Source of the DNA: Planctomycetes bacterium UBA7888
Lineage (GTDB): Bacteria > Planctomycetota > UBA1135
DNA length: 19,049 bases
Direction: 5' to 3'
NCBI GenBank assembly: GCA_002500505.1
Contig: DLRM01000030.1
Span: 1 to 19,049, forward strand
Made by a program: the position numbers and the translations under genes
In this document: positions 13,626-19,049 of the stretch, piece after piece
How positions within the stretch are numbered: the first letter of the stretch is position 1
Layout: every line of letters begins with the position of its first letter
Notes under the pieces: generated by a model
The model's database searches: none
Told to the model about the DNA's origin: nothing
What the model saw: the letters and a program-made list of their open reading frames with translations, nothing else

Positions 13626-14744
13626 ATGACCGACACCCTCCAACAAATCCTGGACCCTACTGGAAATAAGGTGGGGAAGCCACCGCGCCTTTCCAAAGAG
13701 GTTCTGTTGCGGATGCATCGCGCGATTGTGCAAACGCGCCATTTTGATGATCGATGCATGAAGCTCCAGCGGACCGGAAAGATTGGCTTCTCGATTCCCA
13801 ACCTTGGGATTGAAGCTGTTTCAGTCGGTGCGGCTGCGGCGTTGGACGCAAGCAAGGATTGGATTGCGCCGTCTTACCGTGACTTTGGCATGCTGTTCTT
13901 TCATGGCGTAACTGCCGAATCCATGATGGATACCCAGTTTGGCAATGTTGACGACAATAGCGTGGGGAGGCAAATGCCAGTTCACTTTAGCTATCGTGAA
14001 CCAATTCGAGTTCTATCCATTTCGTCTCCGATTGGAACGCACTTACCTCAAGCTGTTGGGATTTCTCTTGCCGCAAAGAAGCGCGGCGAAGACGCGGTCT
14101 CCCTTGTGAGTTTCGGCGATGGCGGGACATCCAGTTTGGGGTTCCACTCAGGAATGAACTTCGCTGGTGTTCTAGGCGCCCCAACCGTTTTTCTTTGTCA
14201 AAATAACCAATGGGCGATTTCTTGCCCCTATGACAAGCAAACCGGAAGCGAAACGATTGCCGCCAAAGGCGAGGCCTATGGAATTCCGGCTGTGCGTGTG
14301 GACGGAAACGATGTCCTCGCGGTTTACAAAGTTGTCCTTAATGCGGTCAAACGCGCGCGCGCAGGCGAAGGCCCAACATTGATTGAAGCGGTAACCATGC
14401 GCATGGGTGGGCACTCCACTTCAGATGACCCAAGCCGTTATGTTCCCAAAGAAATGACGGAAGAATGGAAGACTAAAGACCCTCGCAAGCGTTTCGAAGC
14501 TTGGCTCATCTCTGAAGGGCATGCAACTTCAGAAGAGCTGGAAATCGTAGATGCCGATTGTGCCGAGGAAATGGCTTCTGCAGCAAAGGCTGCGTTTGCG
14601 AAGAGTCGCCCTCCCTTGGACACGATATTTTCGGATGTTTACGCAGAGATTCCAAAGCATGTCGCCGACCAGCGCGACTGGTGCATTGGTCACTACTCCT
14701 CGCGCGGCGAGGGGGTTGATGAAAAAGGAGAATTCCCACTGTGA
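13626..14744 (+). CDS. 2-oxoacid dehydrogenase E1 component, alpha subunit (branched-chain type)
   Basis: 372 residues from ATG 13626, two bases after the lipA stop; the frame is open further upstream but inside lipA. With the beta subunit it forms the thiamine-diphosphate-dependent E1 that decarboxylates a 2-oxo acid and passes the acyl group to lipoyl-E2. Seen are HFDDRCMKLQRTGKIGF (39-55), the cofactor-contacting pair Tyr84-Arg85 in PSYRDFGML, GRQMPVHF with His120, and the thiamine-diphosphate motif GDGGTSS (164-170) ending QNNQWAIS (Asn193-Asn194). The regulatory/phosphorylation-type loop MRMGGHSTSDDPSRY is at 258-272 with His263. These match 2-oxoisovalerate or related dehydrogenases of bacteria; pyruvate or acetoin as substrate cannot be excluded. 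The stop overlaps the next gene's start by four bases (GTGA). The C-terminus ends Phe-Pro-Leu, as does the paralogue at 16972-18120. Confidence 0.92.
   Translation: MTDTLQQILDPTGNKVGKPPRLSKEVLLRMHRAIVQTRHFDDRCMKLQRTGKIGFSIPNLGIEAVSVGAAAALDASKDWIAPSYRDFGMLFFHGVTAESMMDTQFGNVDDNSVGRQMPVHFSYREPIRVLSISSPIGTHLPQAVGISLAAKKRGEDAVSLVSFGDGGTSSLGFHSGMNFAGVLGAPTVFLCQNNQWAISCPYDKQTGSETIAAKGEAYGIPAVRVDGNDVLAVYKVVLNAVKRARAGEGPTLIEAVTMRMGGHSTSDDPSRYVPKEMTEEWKTKDPRKRFEAWLISEGHATSEELEIVDADCAEEMASAAKAAFAKSRPPLDTIFSDVYAEIPKHVADQRDWCIGHYSSRGEGVDEKGEFPL
14725..14730 (+). promoter_or_regulatory. Ribosome binding site for the E1-beta GTG start
   Basis: AAGGAG lies ten bases before GTG 14741, inside the last codons of the E1-alpha gene. 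It is one of the few clear Shine-Dalgarno sequences in the window and fixes the start of E1-beta at the GTG that overlaps the upstream TGA stop. Confidence 0.6.
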
Positions 14745-15721
14745 ACGAACTCACACTTGTTCAGGCCGTCAATGACGGAATTAAAACGGTCATGCGCGAA
14801 GACGAATCCGTTCTCGTGCTGGGCGAAGACGTTGGCCCTAAGGGTGGCGTATTTTTGGCAACAGATGGCGTCACCGCTGAGTTTGGCGAAGAACGGTGTT
14901 TCGACACTCCGCTTTCCGAAGATGGCATCATTGGTGTTGGAGTTGGGCTTGCAATGAATGGCATGAAGCCCATTTGCGAAATTCAATTCCAAGATTTCAT
15001 TTTCCCCGCCTTTGACCAGATTGTTTCGGAGGCTGCAAAAATGCGGTACCGATCTGGAGGCCAGTACACGGTTCCAATGGTCATCCGTACCCCTTACGGC
15101 GGCGGTATTCGCGGCGGGCTTTACCATTCGCAATCTGGAGAGGCTTATTTCTGCCATACTCCTGGCATGAAGGTTGTGATTCCAAGCACACCGGCTGACG
15201 CGAAAGGGCTTTTGATTTCTGCAATCGAAGACCCTGACCCTGTTCTCTTTATGGAGCCAAAGGCGTTGTACCGGGCCTCCAGAGAGGAAGTCCCCGATGG
15301 CATGCATCGCGTTGCCCTCTCCACGGTTCGCGAAGTCGTTGCGGGCAATGATGCCGTTATCTTTTGTTACGGCGCAATGGTTCCTGTTTGCCTGCAAGCG
15401 GCGAACCGAATTCGGGAAGAGCGCGGAAGCGAAGTTCGCGTGATTGATTTACGCACACTGTTACCTCTCGATGAAGAAGCTGTTCTGGAAGCCGCCAAAG
15501 AGTGTGGCCGCGTTGTGGTTGTGCACGAGGCGCCGCGGTTCTGTGGTTACGGCTCAGAAATTTCGGCTCTCATTGCAGAAAATGCAATCGAATACATGGA
15601 GGCCCCCATTGCCCGGGTTACGGGTTTTGACACGCCATTTCCGAACACCCTTGAGCATTACTACATGCCCGACGCGCGCCGCGTAATAGATGCCGTTGAG
15701 CGAGTATTGGAATTTGAATAG
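14741..15721 (+). CDS. 2-oxoacid dehydrogenase E1 component, beta subunit (2-oxoisovalerate type)
   Basis: 326 residues from GTG 14741, the usual length of a stand-alone E1-beta. It completes the thiamine-diphosphate site of the alpha2-beta2 E1 enzyme and provides residues for reductive acylation of E2. Visible landmarks are VLGEDVGPKGGVFLATDGV at 26-44, DTPLSEDGIIGVGVG with the cofactor-activating glutamate (Glu60), and EIQFQDFIFPAFDQI. YGGGIRGGLYHSQSGEA with His129 follows, then PGMKVVIPSTPADAKGLL and FMEPKALYR. The 'GPKGGVF-A-T' and 'YHSQS-EA' wording is closer to branched-chain 2-oxoacid dehydrogenase beta subunits than to pyruvate dehydrogenase beta. The C-terminal transketolase-like domain has VRVIDLRTLLPLDEEAV and VVVHEAPRFCGYGSEI. 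It overlaps E1-alpha by four bases and is followed nine bases later by the E2 gene. Confidence 0.95.
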   Translation: MNELTLVQAVNDGIKTVMREDESVLVLGEDVGPKGGVFLATDGVTAEFGEERCFDTPLSEDGIIGVGVGLAMNGMKPICEIQFQDFIFPAFDQIVSEAAKMRYRSGGQYTVPMVIRTPYGGGIRGGLYHSQSGEAYFCHTPGMKVVIPSTPADAKGLLISAIEDPDPVLFMEPKALYRASREEVPDGMHRVALSTVREVVAGNDAVIFCYGAMVPVCLQAANRIREERGSEVRVIDLRTLLPLDEEAVLEAAKECGRVVVVHEAPRFCGYGSEISALIAENAIEYMEAPIARVTGFDTPFPNTLEHYYMPDARRVIDAVERVLEFE

Positions 15722-15730
15722 GATTGAAGA

Positions 15731-16969
15731 ATGACAACACTTGAGTTCAAGCTTCCTGACATTGGTGAAGGCGTTCACGAAGGCGAGATTGTTCGCTGGA
15801 TTGCCGCCGAAGGCGTGTCTGTTTCCGAGGATGACCCTGTTGTCGAAGTCATGACGGATAAGGCAACTGTAGAGATTCCTTCTCCTATGACTGGAGTAGT
15901 AGCAAAGCAGCTGGTTGCCGAAGGTGATGTCGCCAAAGTTGGCGATGTCATTTTTGTAATCGAAGGCGAAGGCGATGCCGGCAGTTCCAAGCGACCAGTT
16001 TCGGTTACCTCTGAATCAAAAGTGGCAACTAAGCAAGAGACTTCTCCTGCAAGTGCGCAATCCGAAAACTTGCCAAGTTCTCGGCAACCTTCGGGAGGAA
16101 AAGTTTTGGCTGCTCCCGCAACTCGTCGCCTCGCCCGCGAAATGGGAGTGAACCTTTCGTCCGTTTCAGGGACAGGGAAGAACGGGCGCATTCGCCCTAC
16201 AGACATTCGCGAATCCAGCACTCCTTCTGCGCCACCAAGTAAGCCGGTTCCCACATTGGCGGCCTCGGGCTCGCGCGAAGTCATTCAGATCCCTTTCCGC
16301 GGAATTCGGCGAAAAACTGCCGAGGCTATGTCGCAGTCAAAGTTCACAGCAACCCACTTTAGTCTTGTTGAGGAAGTAGATTGCACCGCGATTGCTGAGG
16401 CGCGCTCCAAAGCTAAAGAAGTTGGCGAGCGTCATGGCGTAAAAGTGACCTGGATGCCTTACATCATGAAGGCGACCGCCCTTGCGCTCATGGAGTTTCC
16501 CCAATTAAACGCTGAACTAGACGAAGCTGCTGGCGTGATTCTTCAAAAGAAGTATGTCAACCTTGGGATAGCTGTGGACACCCCAAACGGCTTGATGGTC
16601 CCCGTTGTTCAGGATTGTCATCTCAAAGGCTTGCTGCAGCTTTCCGCAGAGCTTATTGATGTCGCCTCGCGTACGCGTGAAGGAAAAGCCTCCCCAAGCG
16701 ATTTTGCGGATTCGACATTCACAATCAGTAACGCTGGAAACATTGGAGGAGTTTTGGCAACCCCCATTATCAATTTCCCAGAAGTTGCCATTATGGGTGT
16801 CCATTCCATGCGGAAAATGCCTCGCTGTGTCGGGGATGACATTGTTGCGCGCATGGTGATGAACCTTTCTATCAGTATTGATCACCGTGTTGTAGACGGG
16901 GCCGACGGCGCGCGCTTTATGGTTCGCGTTCGGGAGCTATTGGAAGATCCAGCGCTTATGCTGCTTTAA
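15731..16969 (+). CDS. 2-oxoacid dehydrogenase E2, dihydrolipoamide acyltransferase
   Basis: 412 residues. The E2 core accepts acyl groups from E1 on its swinging lipoyl arm and transfers them to CoA. One lipoyl domain spans residues 1-80, with FKLPDIGEGVHEGEIVRW and the lipoylated lysine in VMTDKATVEIP (Lys44). A Ser/Pro/Ala-rich linker (81-122) follows, then a peripheral-subunit-binding domain at about 123-160 (APATRRLAREMGVNLSSVSG, GRIRPTDI). A second linker leads to the acyltransferase domain (183-412), which has the catalytic SIDHRVVDGADGARF with His385 and Asp389. The GIRRKTAEAMSQSKFTATHF entry to the catalytic domain is typical of branched-chain or generic 2-oxoacid E2. AGGA at 15720-15723 is the probable ribosome binding site. 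The second E1-alpha gene starts two bases after its stop. E3 is not encoded in the window. Confidence 0.95.
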   Translation: MTTLEFKLPDIGEGVHEGEIVRWIAAEGVSVSEDDPVVEVMTDKATVEIPSPMTGVVAKQLVAEGDVAKVGDVIFVIEGEGDAGSSKRPVSVTSESKVATKQETSPASAQSENLPSSRQPSGGKVLAAPATRRLAREMGVNLSSVSGTGKNGRIRPTDIRESSTPSAPPSKPVPTLAASGSREVIQIPFRGIRRKTAEAMSQSKFTATHFSLVEEVDCTAIAEARSKAKEVGERHGVKVTWMPYIMKATALALMEFPQLNAELDEAAGVILQKKYVNLGIAVDTPNGLMVPVVQDCHLKGLLQLSAELIDVASRTREGKASPSDFADSTFTISNAGNIGGVLATPIINFPEVAIMGVHSMRKMPRCVGDDIVARMVMNLSISIDHRVVDGADGARFMVRVRELLEDPALMLL

Positions 16970-16971
16970 TC

Positions 16972-18120
16972 GTGACCGAATATCGGACTGCCGAACTCTT
17001 TGATGGCGAGCTTGTTCGAGTGCTCGCTGAAGATGGGCATGGCTTTTTTGGGAAACCTCCGACGCAAATGCCAAGCCAGGCATTGTGCTTAGATATTTTT
17101 CGCTCCATGCTGCTAACTCGCGCAATGGACGACCGATTGCTAAAACTCCAGCGACAAGGGCGTATTGGTTTTGTTGGAACGTCAACAGGGCAAGAGGCGG
17201 CGATCCATGGTTCCGCTGCGGCATTTGAGCGGAGTGATTTGATGTTTAGTGCTTTGCGAGAAGGTAGTGCAGCAATCCAGCGCGGTGCCCCGTTGCATGA
17301 GTACATTGCTCATATGTTTGGTAACGCCGAAGACACGGCCAAGGGCCGGCAAATGCCAAACCACTTTCAGAGCAAAGAGGCCAACTTCCCTTCGTGGTCT
17401 TCGGTTTTGGGAACTCAGCTCCCTCATGCGGTCGGTGCGGCGATGGCTTCCAAGATGCGTGGTGATGGCCAAGTCGTTTGCGCGTATTCTGGCGATGGCA
17501 CGACAAGTTCAAATGGTTTTCATTCTGCAATGAATTTTGCAGGCGTCATGAAGGCGCCCATCGTTTTTATTGTGGTAGATAATGGTTGGGCAATTTCGAT
17601 GCCATCTTCTCGACAAACGGGGTCGAGTAGTTTTGGTCGCAAGGCCGAGGCCTATGGAATGCCTGGCGTCGATGTGGACGGGAACGATGCTTTAGCCTGT
17701 TATGTTTCGGTGAAGCGAGCAGTGGACCGAGCCCGAAATGGGGAGGGTCCATCACTGATTTCTCTGCGGACTTACCGCATGCTGGGTCATTCATCTAGCG
17801 ATGACCCCACTCGCTACCGAAACCCAGACGAAGTTGAATATTGGTCCCAACGCGACCCATTGGATCGCTTTGAAAAGTGGCTTCTCTCAGAGTCGGTCAT
17901 CGAAGAGGGGGGTCGGGGTCGGATGCAGCATGAGCTTGCGGCCTTAGTCGCCTCGGCGGTCGAGCATGCTGAGGCCGTGGATTCCCCGCCGCTAGAGTCG
18001 CTCGTTGAGGATGTTTATGCCGAACCGCCGCGCCATTTGCGCCGCCAGGTGGTAGAAGCGCTCCGGGTGCTGGACGAAAAGGGAGCCGCTGAGGCCGTTA
18101 TGGGGAAATTTCCGCTTTAA
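16972..18120 (+). CDS. Second, divergent E1-alpha paralogue of the 2-oxoacid dehydrogenase
   Basis: 382 residues starting at GTG 16972, directly behind E2. It is clearly homologous to the E1-alpha at 13626-14744 along its length (TRAMDDRLLKLQRQGRIGF, GRQMPNHF with His131, GDGTTSSNGFHSAMNFAGV, RMLGHSSSDDPTRY with His273, final Phe-Pro-Leu). Two conserved cofactor-site positions differ. The Tyr-Arg pair is Leu95-Arg96 (SALREG), and the first Asn of the thiamine-diphosphate 'NN' end is Asp203 (VDNGWAIS). The Gly-Asp-Gly at 174-176 is intact. It also has a longer N-terminus. It could be a second alpha subunit that pairs with the same E1-beta and changes substrate choice, or a partly degenerate subunit with a regulatory role. 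No second E1-beta follows; the next genes encode envelope-type proteins, and a pyrimidine-rich, T-run-containing gap without a clear hairpin comes after the stop. Confidence 0.9.
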   Translation: MTEYRTAELFDGELVRVLAEDGHGFFGKPPTQMPSQALCLDIFRSMLLTRAMDDRLLKLQRQGRIGFVGTSTGQEAAIHGSAAAFERSDLMFSALREGSAAIQRGAPLHEYIAHMFGNAEDTAKGRQMPNHFQSKEANFPSWSSVLGTQLPHAVGAAMASKMRGDGQVVCAYSGDGTTSSNGFHSAMNFAGVMKAPIVFIVVDNGWAISMPSSRQTGSSSFGRKAEAYGMPGVDVDGNDALACYVSVKRAVDRARNGEGPSLISLRTYRMLGHSSSDDPTRYRNPDEVEYWSQRDPLDRFEKWLLSESVIEEGGRGRMQHELAALVASAVEHAEAVDSPPLESLVEDVYAEPPRHLRRQVVEALRVLDEKGAAEAVMGKFPL

Positions 18121-18190
18121 TCTCCCAAGTTTCTCTTTTTTGTCCTTTTTTTATCCTATTTTGGGGCTTTTCAGTTCTTTATTTTTGCGG

Positions 18191-18196
18191 TATTAT
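18191..18196 (+). promoter_or_regulatory. Possible -10 box before the small lipoprotein gene
   Basis: TATTAT stands 16 bases before the TTG at 18213, in the 92-base gap after the second E1-alpha gene. No good -35 hexamer is found 16-18 bases upstream. The gap is otherwise rich in T and C runs (18130-18155) and holds no hairpin I could pair, so termination and re-initiation there are possible but not shown. Confidence 0.25.
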
Positions 18197-18212
18197 TGCC
18201 AATCGTAGGACT

Positions 18213-18506
18213 TTGCTTTCTGCGCTCGTCCCCCCCCTTAAAACCACAAAATCCCCCTTGTCCCCCAAAGTTAACCCCCGCTTTCTCCTCATCGCGTTGC
18301 TCCTTCCGCTTGGAGCGTGCTCGAGTGGTAGTGGTGATGGTGATGTCGGAGGTGGCGCCACCAACGAGACCCTTTACTGGTCCGATTCAAATGGGGATGA
18401 CGGCCAGCCTGTTCAGACAGGTTGGAATCAAGATGTGGAGGGGGAACAAATGGGGTGGGGCCCACCCCCGCCAGATTCGCCAGATTCGCCAGATTCTGCT
18501 AGCTAA
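18213..18506 (+). CDS. Small lipoprotein with acidic, Gly/Pro-rich tail
   Basis: 97 residues from TTG 18213, or 82 from an in-frame TTG at 18258, which would give a more usual signal length. The hydrophobic stretch FLLIALLLPLGAC has the lipobox Leu-Gly-Ala-Cys (Cys36), followed by Ser. The mature part is short and low in complexity: GSGDGDVGGGATNETLYWSD, several Asp/Glu, Trp residues, and a Pro-rich end PPPPDSPDSPDSAS. No known domain. It lies 15 bases ahead of the exported protein beginning at 18522, so the pair may be co-expressed and sit together at the cell surface. A longer overlapping frame at 18196-18525 lacks a signal and reads as Arg/Pro-rich noise. Moderate confidence that this is a real gene, because the lipobox fits well. 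Confidence 0.55.
   Translation: MLSALVPPLKTTKSPLSPKVNPRFLLIALLLPLGACSSGSGDGDVGGGATNETLYWSDSNGDDGQPVQTGWNQDVEGEQMGWGPPPPDSPDSPDSAS
18469..18495 (+). repeat. Three tandem copies of a 9-bp unit
   Basis: CGCCAGATT occurs three times without interruption at the 3' end of the small lipoprotein gene, encoding the Pro-Asp-Ser repeats of its tail. Because the unit is nine bases, gain or loss of copies would lengthen or shorten the tail without shifting the frame. Confidence 0.85.
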
Positions 18507-18521
18507 AAAACTGAAAAGAAA

Positions 18522-19049
18522 ATGAAAATCCAACCCAAGACATTTATCGCCTCCGCCGCGGTCGCTCTCCTCGCTTCTAGCGCGACAGGTAATTTCTTTC
18601 AGGGCACTGCGATAGGAAATTTTTTGCAAGGAGGCGAATCTGGTACCCCTTCTCCTTTGATTGAATTTGAAGCCACAAAGCCGGCGATTGCAGGAGAGGT
18701 GAACGCCAATTTCGAGGTGTTAGAAGCGGATATTTGGGAACTGGATTTTGACGCCAATTTGAACCGCATTCGAATTGTAGAAAAGTGGAACGACGGTCAT
18801 TTGGCCTCAGAGGCCGACGTTTGGGTGCTCGACGCACAAAACAATCGAACCGTAGAAAAGTGGGACGATGGTCATTTGGCTCTACAGGCCGACTTGGATA
18901 ATGAGATATCGGACCGCGAGAACGGTGATGATGGCGAAAGAAACTACGCAGACACCACATTTGTTCGACTTGACGAAACGGGCAACCTTCTCGCCGACTA
19001 CGCCACGGAAGCGTGGGTACAGGGATGGGTGAATTTGCAGGGTTTTTTG
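18522..19049 (+). CDS. Exported fibre-like protein, N-terminal part (cut by window end)
   Basis: An open frame of 176 codons from ATG 18522 to the right edge with no stop, so the protein is incomplete here. It starts with a Sec-type signal peptide (MKIQPKTFIASAAVALLASS, with a probable cut after SATG or SSA). Two near-copies GNFFQG and GNFLQG follow at about residues 24-38. The segment EATKPAIAGEVNANFEVLEADI matches a pattern I associate with 'pavaseVNANFaaLe' segments at the head of bacterial surface or tail-fibre-like proteins, where a coiled coil follows. A duplicated block, VEKWNDGHLASEAD and VEKWDDGHLALQAD, recurs with a 25-residue period. The visible end, LADYATEAWVQGWV, resembles phage or bacterial fibre sequence. 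No catalytic motif. Function unknown; surface or structural protein is an inference. An A/G-rich run but no clear Shine-Dalgarno sequence precedes the start. Confidence 0.65.
   Translation, partial: MKIQPKTFIASAAVALLASSATGNFFQGTAIGNFLQGGESGTPSPLIEFEATKPAIAGEVNANFEVLEADIWELDFDANLNRIRIVEKWNDGHLASEADVWVLDAQNNRTVEKWDDGHLALQADLDNEISDRENGDDGERNYADTTFVRLDETGNLLADYATEAWVQGWVNLQGFL
18771..18893 (+). repeat. Internal duplication with 75-bp period
   Basis: The 48-base blocks 18771-18818 and 18846-18893 align with 8 differences by hand count and are offset by exactly 75 bases (25 codons). They encode the two VEKW-x-DGHLA-x-x-AD blocks of the exported protein. Several of the differences are silent, suggesting the protein sequence has been kept after the duplication. 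Confidence 0.85.

Noticed and set aside
14693..15397. 234-codon minus-strand frame opposite E1-beta
   Set aside because: Entirely antisense to strongly conserved E1-beta motifs, with a composition that reflects the opposite strand.
15775..16284. 169-codon minus-strand frame opposite E2
   Set aside because: Shadow of the lipoyl domain and the Ser/Pro/Ala linker; no independent evidence.
18577..18960. 127-codon minus-strand frame opposite the fibre-like gene
   Set aside because: Arg/Pro/His-rich and repeat-driven; the plus-strand frame has a signal peptide and protein-level conservation between repeat copies.

Overview
The window reads as chromosomal DNA of a Gram-negative-type bacterium with many exported proteins, most likely a planctomycete or a close relative. 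The hints are a secreted FG-GAP beta-propeller protein, a carboxypeptidase-regulatory-like fragment, a large secreted RIFT-barrel/alpha-toroid (YetA/PL26-like) protein, several small lipoproteins, an unusual sigma-70 factor, and weak or absent Shine-Dalgarno sequences at many starts. The assignment is an inference from gene content; no rRNA, tRNA or CRISPR array was seen, and there is no transposase or phage integrase.

Layout. 1-382: C-terminal end of a gene entering from the left. 435-2426 (+): secreted FG-GAP propeller protein. 2501-3298 (-): helical lipoprotein, divergent from 3324-3959 (+), an AlkA-type 3-methyladenine DNA glycosylase. 4035-4400 (+): small DoxX-like membrane protein. 4425-4787 (+): small BamE/SmpA-like lipoprotein. 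4800-6041 (-): acyl-CoA dehydrogenase, divergent from mutS (6102-8846, +). 8862-11435 (-): secreted YetA/PL26-like protein, divergent from a sigma-70 factor (11519-12691, +). Then follows a tight co-directional run: lipA (12742-13623), 2-oxoacid dehydrogenase E1-alpha (13626-14744), E1-beta (14741-15721), E2 (15731-16969) and a second, divergent E1-alpha (16972-18120). The right end holds a small lipoprotein (18213-18506) and the start of an exported, repeat-containing fibre-like protein (18522 to the window edge).

How the genes fit together. The right half is a metabolic unit: LipA makes the lipoyl cofactor that E2 carries on its single lipoyl domain, and E1-alpha/E1-beta decarboxylate a 2-oxo acid and load the acyl group on it. 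E1-beta looks branched-chain (2-oxoisovalerate) type, and the acyl-CoA dehydrogenase about 7 kb away could act on the resulting branched or short acyl-CoA. E3 (lipoamide dehydrogenase) and LipB are not in the window. MutS and the AlkA-type glycosylase are unrelated DNA-repair genes.

The most interesting points are (1) a sigma-70 factor with a CxxC-x7-CxxC cysteine cluster between regions 1.2 and 2 and altered promoter-reading residues; (2) a 33-bp near-perfect palindrome ending four bases before that sigma gene's GTG start; (3) the alpha-beta-E2-alpha operon, whose second E1-alpha has lost two conserved cofactor-site residues; (4) an inverted repeat across the acyl-CoA dehydrogenase/mutS divergent promoter region that has the same symmetrical outward -10 design; and (5) an exported protein with a 75-bp-period internal duplication at the right edge.
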